In this document: one piece after another, positions 31,930 through 41,872 of the stretch | Layout of the letters: the number at the start of each line of letters is the position of its first letter | How positions within the stretch are numbered: the stretch's first letter is position 1 | Source of the DNA: JAITWN01 sp964437335 | Lineage (GTDB): Bacteria > Pseudomonadota > Gammaproteobacteria > SZUA-140 | Length of the DNA: 64,000 nucleotides | Assembly (NCBI GenBank): GCA_964437335.1 | Contig: CAYTGL010000004.1 | Span: 1-64,000, forward strand | Reading direction: 5' to 3' | Position numbers and translations under genes: made by a program | The notes under the pieces: generated by a model | The model's database searches: none | Told to the model about the DNA's origin: nothing | Seen by the model: the letters and a program-made list of their open reading frames with translations, nothing else

Positions 31930-32949
31930 ATGAACGACAGCAGTGATGACAGTCCTGTTCTCGTCGTCGGCGCCGGCTCCTGGGGCACCGCGCTCGCGAT
32001 CCTGCTGTCCGGCAATGGCGTACCGACGCTGTTATGGGGTCGGGAGACCGATCTGCTGCAGGAATGGTCGGCCGCCCGTTGCAATACGACATTTCTTCCC
32101 GGCATCAACTTCCCGCCGCTGCTCGAGGTCGAGCCTGACCTGGAGCGGGCGCTCGGGCGTACGCGGGATCTCCTGATCACCGTACCGAGCGTCGCCTTCC
32201 GCTCGACACTGCGTACGATCGCCGCGCTCGGCATGTCGCCGTTGCGACTCGCGTGGGGGACCAAGGGCTTCGATCCCGGCACCGGCAAACTGCTGCATGC
32301 AGTCGTCGAAGAGGAACTGCCGGCGAATACCGCTGTCGCGGTGATCTCGGGGCCGACCTTCGCGACCGAGGTCGCGAAGGGATTGCCGACCGCGATCACG
32401 ATCGCGACCGCAGATTCCGGATTCGCAGAAGCGCTCGGTCGGCGACTCTCGAACGAGCGCTTCCGCGTCTACACCTCCGACGACATCATCGGCGTCGAGA
32501 TCGGTGGTGCGGTCAAGAATGTGCTCGCGATCGCGGCCGGCATCGCTGACGGACTCGGTTTCGGCGCGAACACCCGAGCCGCGCTGGTGACACGCGGCCT
32601 CGCAGAGATCACCCGTCTCGGCGTTGCGCTCGGCGGCCGGCGCGAGACCTTCATGGGGCTCGCCGGACTCGGCGACCTCGTGCTGACCTGTACCGACGAC
32701 CAGTCACGCAATCGCCGCTTCGGGCTCGCGATCGGCGAAGGCATGACGATGGCACAGGCCCACCGGTCGATCGACCAGGTCGTCGAGGGCGAAAAATCCG
32801 TGCTCGAGGTCGTTGCCATTGCGCATCGACTCGGCATCGACATGCCGATCTCGAATGAGGTCCATCAGGTCATCTATCACGGCAAGCCGCCGCTCGCGGC
32901 GGTCAGTTCCCTGTTCTCGCGCGAGCCGAAGCCCGAAGACGCGCTGTGA
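31930..32949 (+). CDS. gpsA: Glycerol-3-phosphate dehydrogenase [NAD(P)+]
   Basis: Protein of 339 residues making sn-glycerol-3-phosphate for phospholipids. The NAD-binding loop VVGAGSWGTALA is at residues 13-24, the SGPTFATEVAKG segment follows near 140, and the catalytic lysine is in EIGGAVKNVLAIAAGIADGLGFG. GLAGLGDLVLTCTDDQSRNRRFG is conserved at the substrate site. 36 bases after secB; the nucleotidyltransferase gene follows 13 bases after its stop, so they are probably cotranscribed. Confidence 0.96.
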   Translation: MNDSSDDSPVLVVGAGSWGTALAILLSGNGVPTLLWGRETDLLQEWSAARCNTTFLPGINFPPLLEVEPDLERALGRTRDLLITVPSVAFRSTLRTIAALGMSPLRLAWGTKGFDPGTGKLLHAVVEEELPANTAVAVISGPTFATEVAKGLPTAITIATADSGFAEALGRRLSNERFRVYTSDDIIGVEIGGAVKNVLAIAAGIADGLGFGANTRAALVTRGLAEITRLGVALGGRRETFMGLAGLGDLVLTCTDDQSRNRRFGLAIGEGMTMAQAHRSIDQVVEGEKSVLEVVAIAHRLGIDMPISNEVHQVIYHGKPPLAAVSSLFSREPKPEDAL

Positions 32950-32962
32950 CGGCGCATTCGCG

Positions 32963-33625
32963 ATGAAGGCGATGATCCTGGCCGCCGGCCGTGGCGAGCG
33001 TATGAGGCCCCTGACCGACTCGACGCCAAAGCCGTTGCTCGAAGCGGGCGGGCGCTGCCTGATCGAACATCATATCGCGGCGCTGGCAGGCGCCGGCATC
33101 ACCGACATCGTCATCAATCATTCCTGGCTTGGCGAACAGATCGAGGCGCGCCTCGGCAACGGCGCGCGTCATGGCGCGCTTATCCGTTATTCCCCCGAGA
33201 CAGCGGAGCGCCTCGAGACCGGTGGCGGGATCCGCAACGCGCTGCCGCTGCTCGGCGATGCGCCGTTCATCGTCATCAACGGCGATACCTGGACCGACTT
33301 CCCGTTCGATACCTTGCCGCAAGCACCGGCAGGTCTCGCCCATCTCGTGCTCGTGCCAAATCCGCCGCACAATCCGGCCGGCGATTTCGCACTGGCGGGA
33401 CGACGGGTCATCAACGAAGGCCCCGTGCGCCACACCTACAGCGGCATTGCCGTGCTGCGCCCGGCGCTGTTCGACGGCCAGAATGCCCGGGTGTTCCCAC
33501 TCGCGCCGTTGCTGCGCGCGGCGACGGATCGCGGTGAGGTCAGCGGAGAATTCTACGCGGGGACATGGATGGATATCGGCACGCCGGCCATCCTCGAGGA
33601 ACTCCGGCGACAACTGCTGATTTGA
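32963..33625 (+). CDS. murU: MurU-like sugar-1-phosphate nucleotidyltransferase
   Basis: Protein of 220 residues with the nucleotidyltransferase signature MILAAGRGERMRPLTDSTPKPLLEAGGRCLIEHH and the metal-binding aspartate in VINGDTWTDF; the end FYAGTWMDIGTP matches MurU, the N-acetylmuramate 1-phosphate uridylyltransferase of the peptidoglycan recycling bypass. The partner kinase AmgK usually sits next to it but is absent from this window, so a broader NDP-sugar pyrophosphorylase role cannot be excluded. Start is the ATG at 32963, just after gpsA. Converges with the antiporter gene. Confidence 0.82.
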   Translation: MKAMILAAGRGERMRPLTDSTPKPLLEAGGRCLIEHHIAALAGAGITDIVINHSWLGEQIEARLGNGARHGALIRYSPETAERLETGGGIRNALPLLGDAPFIVINGDTWTDFPFDTLPQAPAGLAHLVLVPNPPHNPAGDFALAGRRVINEGPVRHTYSGIAVLRPALFDGQNARVFPLAPLLRAATDRGEVSGEFYAGTWMDIGTPAILEELRRQLLI

Positions 33626-33634
33626 AACGGGGCC

Positions 33635-34819
33635 TTACCGCTGTTGAACCCCGGATTCCTCCGCAGGCGGATTTTCGGGGGCCAGCGGTCTTTCGGTGCG
33701 CGCCTTCAGCGTAAACAGAGGACCCTGCAGCAGGATCGAGAACGCGAGGATCATGAAGGTCATGGTCATCAGCAGGTGTGATTCGGGACCAGGCGGCAGG
33801 CTCAGCACCAACGCCAGCGCGAGCGCACTGCGCACCCCGCCCCACGCCATGATCCGCACCACCTCGTGCGTGAACTGCCTGCGCAGCACCGAGATCCTGA
33901 CCGGCAGGCCGACACTCGCCATTCGCGTGACGAGAACGACCGGGACCAGCAGCACGCCCATGGTTGCCTGTTTCAGCGTCAACGGTTCGAGGACGAGGGC
34001 CAGCCCCAGCCATACCAGCAGGATCGCAACCACGCCTTCGGCGAGCAGCGACCAGAAGCGGATCAGGCGCTCGCGGCCCTCCTCGTCAAGCGCCCACTGA
34101 CCACGCCCCATCGCGATTACCACGCCGGCGATTCCCGCAGCCACCGGACCCGACAGGTCCATTACCGTGACAATTGCAAGGATGCCCGCCATCGTTGCGA
34201 GCGTCATTGCCATCCGGTAGTCGGATCGCGCGATCTGCTTCAGCAGAAAAATCATCAGGATGCCGGCCGACAGGCCGAGCAGCGCTGCGCCCACCGCCTG
34301 CTGGAACAGCAGGCCCGGCAACGACGCACCGCGGCCGGCCTCGCCGGTCACGATCATCAGCAACGCGAGGAACAGCACCACGCCGAACACGCTGCTCCAC
34401 ACCGCCTCGAGCGCGACCTTTCCACCCAGGCCGCTATCGGCGCCGGCCAACCTGACCATCCGGCTCGTCGACAGTGGATCGACCGGTGAGATCAGCGCCC
34501 CGAACAACAGGCACCAGGTCCACGCCAGATCGATCTCAAGTTTTCCGAACAGCCACCAGACGAGATACGCGACGATCACCGTCGACAGACCGAGCGTCAG
34601 CGTCGACAGCATCACGAGCCGGATGTTCGGCAGGATCGTGCCGTCGTTGCGTACATGGAGCGCGCCGGCGAACAGGAAGATCGCGAGCAACGCATCGAGC
34701 AGGTAATGCCGGATGGCCGGGTCGATCGCGAGGCCGGCCAGCCGCGCGCCGGGTACGCCGCTGAAATGCTCAAACAGCAGCAGTGCGATCGTCAGCAACA
34801 GGGCGCAGATTCTGAGCAT
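33635..34819 (-). CDS. Cation/proton antiporter (CPA1 family)
   Basis: Integral membrane protein of 394 residues with about 11 transmembrane segments. The ISPVDPLSTSRMVRLAG helix and the IMAWGGVRSALALALVLSLP helix match the CPA1 Na+/H+ antiporter family; the acidic residue pair of the transport site falls in the former. It follows the ubiI gene by 33 bases on the same strand and may be cotranscribed with it. Ion specificity cannot be deduced. The C-terminal tail of 20 residues is polar and short, without a regulatory domain. Confidence 0.87.
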   Translation of the reverse strand: MLRICALLLTIALLLFEHFSGVPGARLAGLAIDPAIRHYLLDALLAIFLFAGALHVRNDGTILPNIRLVMLSTLTLGLSTVIVAYLVWWLFGKLEIDLAWTWCLLFGALISPVDPLSTSRMVRLAGADSGLGGKVALEAVWSSVFGVVLFLALLMIVTGEAGRGASLPGLLFQQAVGAALLGLSAGILMIFLLKQIARSDYRMAMTLATMAGILAIVTVMDLSGPVAAGIAGVVIAMGRGQWALDEEGRERLIRFWSLLAEGVVAILLVWLGLALVLEPLTLKQATMGVLLVPVVLVTRMASVGLPVRISVLRRQFTHEVVRIMAWGGVRSALALALVLSLPPGPESHLLMTMTFMILAFSILLQGPLFTLKARTERPLAPENPPAEESGVQQR

Positions 34820-34852
34820 CGGGGCAGTATAAGTAAAATCCCGATGGAGGGC

Positions 34853-36088
34853 TCAGAGACAGGGTTGGCGCGCGATTCGCGGCAGGTCTCCCTTGAGTCC
34901 CATGGCGTGCCGGATGATCAGGTTCTTGACCGGTACCGCGTTGTCGGTCAGCGTGAGACCCAGGTTTCGCGCCAGACGCAGCGGCGGCGCAGTCGCGCCG
35001 AACAGGCGCTTGAAGCCGTCCATGACCAGCATCATCATCAGGTTGTCGCCCTTGCGCCAGCGCTCGTAGCATCTCAATGCCGGCGTCGCACCGACATCGC
35101 GTCCCTGCGCGGAGGCATCGCGCAGCACCTCGGCAAGCGCCGCGGCGTCGAGCATGCCGAGATTGACGCCCTGGCCGGCCAGCGGATGAATCGCATGCGC
35201 CGCATCGCCGACCAGCGCGATGCGCGTGCCGATGTAGCTGTTTGCATACTGGAGGCGCAGCGGGAAGGCCGCGCGGGGACCACAGCCGGTGATGCGGCCG
35301 AGGCGATGCGCGTAGGCCTCGCCGAGTTCGCTCATGAACGCCGCGGGGTCCGCCGCGAGCAGGCGTTCCGCGTGCTCCGGGCGTGTCGACCAGACGATCG
35401 AGCTGCGGCCGTCGCGCAACGGCAGGAAGGCGAGCGGTCCGTCGGGCAGGAAGCGCTGCCAGGCCGTCGTCTGGTGGGAGCGTTCGGTCGCGACCGTCGC
35501 GACGATGGCCTTCTGATCATAGGACCAGCCCCGGACATCGATCCCGGCCAGTGTACGCGCCTTCGAACCGGCGCCATCGGCCGCGACCACCAGGCGCGCG
35601 CGGATCGATGTCCCATCCGACAGACCAACCTCGGCGCCGGCCCCGTCGGTCGCGAGGCGCTCGAACGCGGCAGGGCAGAATATCCGCACATTCGCCGCCG
35701 ATTGCAGCCGCTCGAACAGCACGCGCTGCATGACCCGGTTTTCGACGATGTGACCGAGCCGGCGTTCGCCGATATCGGCGCAGTCGAAATGGATCTCACC
35801 GCTGCCGGCGGCGTCCCAGACCCGCATCTCGTGAAACGGGCTGACGCCGAGCGCAGCCATCGCGGGCCATATGCCGAGCGCTTCGAAGATGCGCTGCGAC
35901 GCGGCGGTCAGCGCCGACACCCGGAGGTCGGCGGAGTCCTCCGGCCAGTCGAGCTGCGGCGGCACCGGTTCGACGACCGCGACGCGGAGCGGCGCGTTGT
36001 CGCTGAGCAGCGCGGCCAGCGTCGCGCCGACCATGCCGCCGCCGATGACGACGACATCGCAATCGTGCGTCACGGGTCCCTTTGTCAC
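34853..36088 (-). CDS. ubiI: UbiH/UbiI-family FAD-dependent hydroxylase
   Basis: Flavin monooxygenase of 411 residues. FAD motifs: DVVVIGGGMVGATLAALL at the start, the DG motif VVAADGAGSKARTLAGI, and GDAAHAIHPLAGQGVNLGMLDAAAL. It hydroxylates the ubiquinone ring. It is the second of two tandem paralogues after pepP, the position of ubiI (visC) in E. coli, so I name it by context; specificity for C5 is inferred. It starts at GTG overlapping the ubiH stop (GTGA); a GTG 15 bases downstream is possible. Confidence 0.85.
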   Translation of the reverse strand: MTKGPVTHDCDVVVIGGGMVGATLAALLSDNAPLRVAVVEPVPPQLDWPEDSADLRVSALTAASQRIFEALGIWPAMAALGVSPFHEMRVWDAAGSGEIHFDCADIGERRLGHIVENRVMQRVLFERLQSAANVRIFCPAAFERLATDGAGAEVGLSDGTSIRARLVVAADGAGSKARTLAGIDVRGWSYDQKAIVATVATERSHQTTAWQRFLPDGPLAFLPLRDGRSSIVWSTRPEHAERLLAADPAAFMSELGEAYAHRLGRITGCGPRAAFPLRLQYANSYIGTRIALVGDAAHAIHPLAGQGVNLGMLDAAALAEVLRDASAQGRDVGATPALRCYERWRKGDNLMMMLVMDGFKRLFGATAPPLRLARNLGLTLTDNAVPVKNLIIRHAMGLKGDLPRIARQPCL

Positions 36089-37311
36089 AGCGGCAACCCG
36101 CGCGCGAGCCGCGGCAGGCGCCCCGTCAACCCCATGGCCTGGCGCATCATGAGTCGCTTCAGCGGCGGCAACAGGTCGAGCGCGATCATCCCGGCGTTGC
36201 GCGCGATGACCAGCGGCGTGAAGTCGTTCGAGAACACCCGCACCAGTCCATCGGTCAGCGTCAGCACCCGCTGCTGATCCGCGGCGCGCCAGCGCTGGTA
36301 TCGCGCCAGCACGTCATGACCACCGATATCCTTGTCCGCGGTCACCGCATCGGCGACGACCTCGGCGAGCGCCGCGACATCGCGCAGGCCGAGATTGAAG
36401 CCCTGCCCGGCGACCGGATGCAGCGTGTGCGCCGCGTTGCCGATCAGCGCGATCCGCGCCGCGACATGACGCGCGGCGCTGACGCGGACCAGCGGATAGG
36501 ATGCGCGTGCGCCGGCGCGCAGGAAACGACCCAGACGGTATCCGAAACGCGCCTGGAGCACGGCAATGAATTCCGCATCCGGCAGCGCAAGGATTCCGGC
36601 GCTTTGTGCTCTCGGCACGGTCCACACCAGCGAGCAGCGATTGCCGGACATCGGCAGCAACGCGAGCGGGCCGTGCTCGGTGAAGCGCTCATAGGCGCGG
36701 TTGCCATGCGGCTGGTCTGGCGTGACATTGGCGATAATGGCGCTCTGGCCATAATCGACGGTCTCCGCGCCGATCCCGCAGAGGCGGCGCGCTGCCGATT
36801 GTCCGCCATCGGCGCCAATCAGCAGGCGGGCGCTGAGTTCGCGCACCTCTCCGGCGTATTCGATCCGTACCCGCACACCGGCAGCGACGATCTCGATCGA
36901 TTGCAGTCGCGCGGGACAAATCAGTTCGACATTCGGGAGACCGGGCAGCAGGCCAGTGAACAGGCGGCCAAGTTCGCGATTCTCGACGACATAGCCGAGG
37001 GCGTCGAAACCGATCGTGGCGGCCTTCATCAGCGTCGCGCCGAAGTGTCCACGATCGGATACGTGGATTTCCTCGATCGGCGTCACCGTTGCGGCGAGTC
37101 CATCCCAGGCGCCGATCGCCTCGAATACGCGGCGCGTACCCCAGGCCAGCGCGAGCGAGCGGTCGTCGTAACTCGGCTGGTCCGCGGCCGAGAACGGCAC
37201 CTGCTCGACGACCGCGACGCGCAGCGCCTGCCCGCCGAGGGCGCCGGCGAGGCTTGCCCCGACCATGCCACCACCGACGATCAGCACATCGACGTCGTGT
37301 TTACCGCTCAT
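36085..37311 (-). CDS. ubiH: 2-polyprenyl-6-methoxyphenol hydroxylase UbiH
   Basis: Flavin monooxygenase of 408 residues. VDVLIVGGGMVGASLAGAL is the FAD dinucleotide-binding loop, LIGADGGQSAARRLCGI the DG motif, and GNAAHTLHPVAGQGFNLGLRDVAAL the second FAD motif. It introduces a ring hydroxyl during aerobic ubiquinone synthesis. Start chosen at the ATG at 37311; an ATG at 37323 is also in frame with a slightly better upstream GGCGGA. Follows pepP by about 20 bases in the ygfB-pepP-ubiH-ubiI order known from E. coli. Confidence 0.88.
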   Translation of the reverse strand: MSGKHDVDVLIVGGGMVGASLAGALGGQALRVAVVEQVPFSAADQPSYDDRSLALAWGTRRVFEAIGAWDGLAATVTPIEEIHVSDRGHFGATLMKAATIGFDALGYVVENRELGRLFTGLLPGLPNVELICPARLQSIEIVAAGVRVRIEYAGEVRELSARLLIGADGGQSAARRLCGIGAETVDYGQSAIIANVTPDQPHGNRAYERFTEHGPLALLPMSGNRCSLVWTVPRAQSAGILALPDAEFIAVLQARFGYRLGRFLRAGARASYPLVRVSAARHVAARIALIGNAAHTLHPVAGQGFNLGLRDVAALAEVVADAVTADKDIGGHDVLARYQRWRAADQQRVLTLTDGLVRVFSNDFTPLVIARNAGMIALDLLPPLKRLMMRQAMGLTGRLPRLARGLPL

Positions 37312-37330
37312 GCCCCATTCCATTCCGCCA

Positions 37331-38659
<1,329 letters not shown>

Positions 38660-38662
38660 GGC

Positions 38663-39274
38663 CTAGTGCAGCGTGTGGCGGTCAGCGCCGCCGTGCCGCT
38701 CGGCTTCGAGTGTTTCGTATACGAGGGTCACCCCGGCACGCAGGTACTCGACGAGTTCCATATAGGCCGTCTCGTCCTCTTCGCCATCGTCGGTCTCGCT
38801 GCTGGCGCGGGAAATTTCGATGATGTCCGAAGTGATCTCCTGTATTTCTTCCGGCATCAAGGCGTAGTCATCGATGCCGCCGGCGCCGAGCCCATAGACG
38901 AAGCCCCGGCACCATCCCGAGACCGCCTCGGCGCGGCGTTCCAGCGACTCCCCGTCGTCGGGCAGCAGCGGGGAGAAGATGATTTCCGCGTCGCGCATTT
39001 CCCGCACCGTTTCCTCGTACAGTTCGGACAGCATGGCCCGCTCCTGCTTCATCTGCATCGAACCGGACGCCAGGTTGAAGGACGGCCGTATGATGGCGCC
39101 GCCCGTCGATGTATCCGAGCCTGCGGGAACGTCCGCGAACATCAGCGCCAACCAGTCGTCCTGGACGACGTCGCCCCGCGCGCACAGCAGGCCGCAGAGC
39201 AATCCGTGGTTTTCCGGCGCCTCGTTGGCGATTCCGAGTCTGTGAAAGGCCTGGTTGAGTAGTGAAACCTGCAT
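38663..39274 (-). CDS. ygfB: UPF0149 family protein (YgfB)
   Basis: Protein of 203 residues in the YecA/YgfB (UPF0149) family. The pattern HRLGIANEAPENHGLLCGLLCARGDV, EMRDAEIIFSPLLPDDGESLERRAEAVSGWCRGFVYGLG and the acidic helix near the C-terminus are conserved. In Pseudomonas YgfB affects ampDh3 regulation and beta-lactam resistance; in general the role is poorly known. First gene of the ygfB-pepP-ubiH-ubiI operon and divergent from TIGR02449-zapA. Confidence 0.9.
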   Translation of the reverse strand: MQVSLLNQAFHRLGIANEAPENHGLLCGLLCARGDVVQDDWLALMFADVPAGSDTSTGGAIIRPSFNLASGSMQMKQERAMLSELYEETVREMRDAEIIFSPLLPDDGESLERRAEAVSGWCRGFVYGLGAGGIDDYALMPEEIQEITSDIIEISRASSETDDGEEDETAYMELVEYLRAGVTLVYETLEAERHGGADRHTLH

Positions 39275-39480
39275 GCTGGAAGGTCTCCCAATCCCGGCAA
39301 CGCGTTCGGCATACGGTGGCGGGATCGCAATAAGTTGGCATCAGCTTGTCTATGATAAAGAAAAATCCGTTCAGCGGCGATGGTTTTCAACCGCGGCCAG
39401 CGCACGGATGCCGGCCGCGCGGCGACGATGCATGCGAGCGTTGACCATTGGAGTGCGCCGCACTATAGTTTCCTGCATCT

Positions 39481-39714
39481 ATGAGTCCACGGAAATCCAA
39501 CCCGCCCGACAAGTTCGACCTCGAGCAGCTGATACAGCAGTTCGAGGAACTGATCGCCTTGTGTGAACGCCTCCAGGAGGAAAATATCCGACTGAGGTCG
39601 AAGCATGTTCAGTTGCAGTCTTCGCATACCCGTCTTGCGGACAGAAATGAGTTGTCGCGCCGCAAGCTCGAAACGATGATCTCCCGCCTCAAGACTCTGG
39701 AAGCCGAATTATGA
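39481..39714 (+). CDS. TIGR02449 family coiled-coil protein
   Basis: Protein of 77 residues, almost entirely a coiled coil (LEQLIQQFEELIALCERLQEENIRLRSK and beyond). Members of TIGR02449 are small, ZapB-like in appearance and lie directly before zapA. Its stop overlaps the zapA ATG (ATGA), so the two are translationally coupled, and a role with ZapA at the Z ring is a reasonable guess without proof. Confidence 0.85.
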   Translation: MSPRKSNPPDKFDLEQLIQQFEELIALCERLQEENIRLRSKHVQLQSSHTRLADRNELSRRKLETMISRLKTLEAEL

Positions 39715-40040
39715 CCACCGTCAAATCCGAATCAGTCGCGATTACCATCAGGATTCTCGACAAGGAATATCGAGTCGCCTGCCCGCTGGAGGAGCAGGAC
39801 TCCCTGCTGGAATCCGCGCGTTACCTGAACAACAAGATGCGCGAGGTTCGTGATTCCGGCAAGGTCATCGGACTCGACCGGATCTCGGTCATGGCCGGGC
39901 TCAATCTCGCGCACGAAATGATCCAGCAAAAGGCGCGCGCGAGTCATTTTGATGACGCGGCAGTGCCCCGGCTGCTGTCGCTGCAACGCAAGGTCGAACG
40001 GATCCTCGACACCCACAGAAACCGGGCCATTGATTTCTAG
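39711..40040 (+). CDS. zapA: Cell division protein ZapA
   Basis: Z-ring associated protein of 109 residues. The N-terminal globular domain holds VAITIRILDKEYRVACPLEEQDSLLESARYLNNKMREVRD, followed by a helix (LDRISVMAGLNLAHEMIQQK) and the C-terminal coiled coil that forms the tetramer. It cross-links FtsZ filaments. As in many proteobacteria, the 6S RNA gene and the 5-formyltetrahydrofolate cyclo-ligase gene follow. Confidence 0.93.
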   Translation: MTTVKSESVAITIRILDKEYRVACPLEEQDSLLESARYLNNKMREVRDSGKVIGLDRISVMAGLNLAHEMIQQKARASHFDDAAVPRLLSLQRKVERILDTHRNRAIDF

Positions 40041-40063
40041 CCCGAAGGGCACGATCATAGAGT

Positions 40064-40255
40064 CCGGGTATCCCCTGCGGCACCCGTTAGTGGACCTGAA
40101 CTACTCTTGAGCCTAATCGTAAGCCCGGGGGACGAAGCGCCGGCAGCTTTGTGCACGTCCGCCTCGAGCGGAAAGCCTGTGATGCCGCCATTGTCCCCAC
40201 CTGAACCGCTGGTTCAAGGGCGACGGTCCACGACGACGCCTGCGGAGGGTACCCC
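40064..40255 (+). ncRNA. ssrS: 6S RNA
   Basis: Located between zapA and the 5-FCL gene, its universal position. The hairpin CCTGAACCGCTGGTTCAAGGG (40200-40220) matches the conserved CCTTGAACCAAGGGTTCAAGGG of 6S RNA, with GCCTGCGGAGGG following like the 3' side of the closing stem. The 5' segment GGGTATCCCCTGCGG can pair with that 3' end, leaving the large central bulge that mimics an open promoter. It binds sigma-70 RNA polymerase and slows transcription in stationary phase. Ends are estimated to within about 10 bases. Confidence 0.85.
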
Positions 40256-40288
40256 CTTCCTGATTCTCCGCGGTCACTCCGATTCACG

Positions 40289-40903
40289 ATGGCATTGACG
40301 CGCTCCGCCGTTCGAAAACAGTTCCGGGCCCGGCGCCGCATGCTGGATGACGCCACTCGCGGCGAGGCCGCGCGCGGATTGCTCAGGGTGGCCGCCGCCA
40401 GCCGCATCTTCCAGCGCAGCATGCGCATCGCATTCTATGTGCCAAACGATGGCGAGCAGGACATTCTGCCGCTGTGCGAGCGCGCCTGGGCGCGACGCAA
40501 GCGCTGCTTTCTGCCGGTGCTCGATCCGCTGAATCCGCCACGCCTGCGTTTTCTGCGCTATGAATCCGGCGACCGGCTGATCAGCAATCGCTTCGGCATT
40601 CCCGAGCCGGATCGTGCCGCGCGGGAGCGCGTCAGCGCCGCTGCGCTCGACCTGATCCTGCTGCCGCTCGTCGCTTTCGACGATGACGGCAACCGTCTCG
40701 GCATGGGCGGCGGTTTCTATGACCGCACGCTCGGCTTCCTGCGCCAGCGCCGATACTGGCAGCGCCCCCTGTGCTATGGCGTCGCGTTCGAGTTTCAGCG
40801 CATCGACCGGATCACGCCCGCGCCCTGGGATGTGCCGCTCGATGGTTGCCTGACGGAAACCCGCGAGTATCGCTTCAACCGCCGGCGGACATCAGCCCGG
40901 TGA
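40289..40903 (+). CDS. ygfA: 5-formyltetrahydrofolate cyclo-ligase
   Basis: Protein of 204 residues converting 5-formyl-THF to 5,10-methenyl-THF with ATP. The conserved basic N-terminus (RSAVRKQFRARRRML), the segment LILLPLVAFDDDGNRLGMGGGFYDRTL with the ATP loop, and the substrate-binding YVPNDGEQD block are present. Cotranscription with 6S RNA (ssrS-ygfA) is known in E. coli and the layout is the same here. Its TGA overlaps the next start (GTGA). Confidence 0.92.
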   Translation: MALTRSAVRKQFRARRRMLDDATRGEAARGLLRVAAASRIFQRSMRIAFYVPNDGEQDILPLCERAWARRKRCFLPVLDPLNPPRLRFLRYESGDRLISNRFGIPEPDRAARERVSAAALDLILLPLVAFDDDGNRLGMGGGFYDRTLGFLRQRRYWQRPLCYGVAFEFQRIDRITPAPWDVPLDGCLTETREYRFNRRRTSAR

Positions 40904-41355
40904 ACTATTGGTTGCTCAAATCCGAACCCGGCACATTTTCGATCGGCGATCTGCAGCACCGGCCGCAACAAACCGAGCACTGGGATGGCGTGCGCAACTA
41001 CCAGGCGCGGAACTACCTGAGGGCGATGCACGCCGGCGACCAGGCCTTTTTCTACCATTCGAACTGCGCTGCGCCAGGTATCGTCGGCACGGTATCCATA
41101 GCGCGCGCGGCCTATCCGGACCACACCGCACTCGACCCTGAAGGCGCATATTTCGATCCGCGCTCGACCGCGGATCAGCCGCGCTGGTTCATGATCGACG
41201 TGCACCATGAACGCACATTCCGCCGGACGATCGGCCTGCGGGAACTCAAATCGTGCCCGGAACTCGACGGCATGCCGCTGTTGAGAAAGGGCAGCCGGCT
41301 TTCCGTAATGCCGGTCACCGTGGCGCAGTGGCGCTTCATTCTGACGCTGGAATAA
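40900..41355 (+). CDS. EVE domain protein
   Basis: Protein of 151 residues made of a single EVE domain, a PUA-like fold that binds modified bases: NYWLLKSEPGTFSIGDL at the start, EHWDGVRNYQARNYLRAM, GDQAFFYHSN and GIVGTVSIARAAYPD. The exact ligand is unknown. It starts at a GTG overlapping the 5-FCL stop. The same pairing of 5-FCL and EVE genes is common in proteobacteria. Confidence 0.9.
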   Translation: MNYWLLKSEPGTFSIGDLQHRPQQTEHWDGVRNYQARNYLRAMHAGDQAFFYHSNCAAPGIVGTVSIARAAYPDHTALDPEGAYFDPRSTADQPRWFMIDVHHERTFRRTIGLRELKSCPELDGMPLLRKGSRLSVMPVTVAQWRFILTLE

Positions 41356-41581
41356 TCCTTTCTCCATCCCTTCAAACACACGTTCATTGCGTTCGACGCG
41401 ATGTGACATCGCCGGATGCGGGAGGTTATGCCGCGACGAATCCGGACTCCCGAAAAGAAATATTCAAGAATATTCCCCGGCCGTCGATACACAGTCGAAT
41501 GTAAAATTTTGCACAAGACACTAGCATTATGTGCAAAGATGTTTATACTACATTTGCTTTACAACACTTGGAGGAAAAGAA

Positions 41582-41740
41582 ATGGCCACTAAGAAGAAGA
41601 CGGCAACCAAGAAGAAAGCAGTAACGAAGAAGAAGTCTGCGGCGAAGAAGAAGGCCGCACCGAAGAAGAAAGCGGCGGCGAAGAAGAAGAAAAAGGCTGG
41701 TACCAAGAAGAAGAAAAAGAAGGCCGCCAAGAAGAAGTAA
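41582..41740 (+). CDS. Lysine-rich histone H1-like protein
   Basis: Protein of 52 residues of which 29 are lysine, the rest almost all alanine and threonine, in repeats of the form (A/T/P)KKK. It is too short and regular for an enzyme and looks like the C-terminal domain of histone H1 or the AlgP/Hc1-type nucleoid proteins. GGAGGA sits 7 bases before the ATG. The 190 bases upstream are AT-rich and include a TATACT -10 candidate at 41544-41549. Two hairpins follow; the second is a strong terminator. Expected to bind DNA or RNA through charge; no conserved fold. Confidence 0.8.
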   Translation: MATKKKTATKKKAVTKKKSAAKKKAAPKKKAAAKKKKKAGTKKKKKKAAKKK

Positions 41741-41765
41741 GTAACAGGTAGTACGGGGTAGCAGT

Positions 41766-41790
41766 CGCGGGTTTCTTAACGAAACCCGCG
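41766..41790 (+). terminator. Hairpin after the lysine-rich gene
   Basis: Perfect 10-base arms CGCGGGTTTC and GAAACCCGCG with a five-base loop (TTAAC). No T-run follows directly; together with the next hairpin it may stabilise the 3' end of the lysine-rich mRNA. Confidence 0.5.
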
Positions 41791-41803
41791 CGCCCCGGAA
41801 AAG

Positions 41804-41835
41804 GCGAAAAGGCCCGCAATTGCGGGCCTTTTCGC
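41804..41835. terminator. Bidirectional rho-independent terminator
   Basis: A perfect 32-base palindrome, arms GCGAAAAGGCCCGCAA. The strong GC stem is flanked by A4/T4 on each side, so it can stop the lysine-rich transcript on the plus strand and ilvA on the minus strand. Confidence 0.8.
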
Positions 41836-41872
41836 TTTCCATGACGCCGGCGCGGCGCCACGCGCACAGCCA

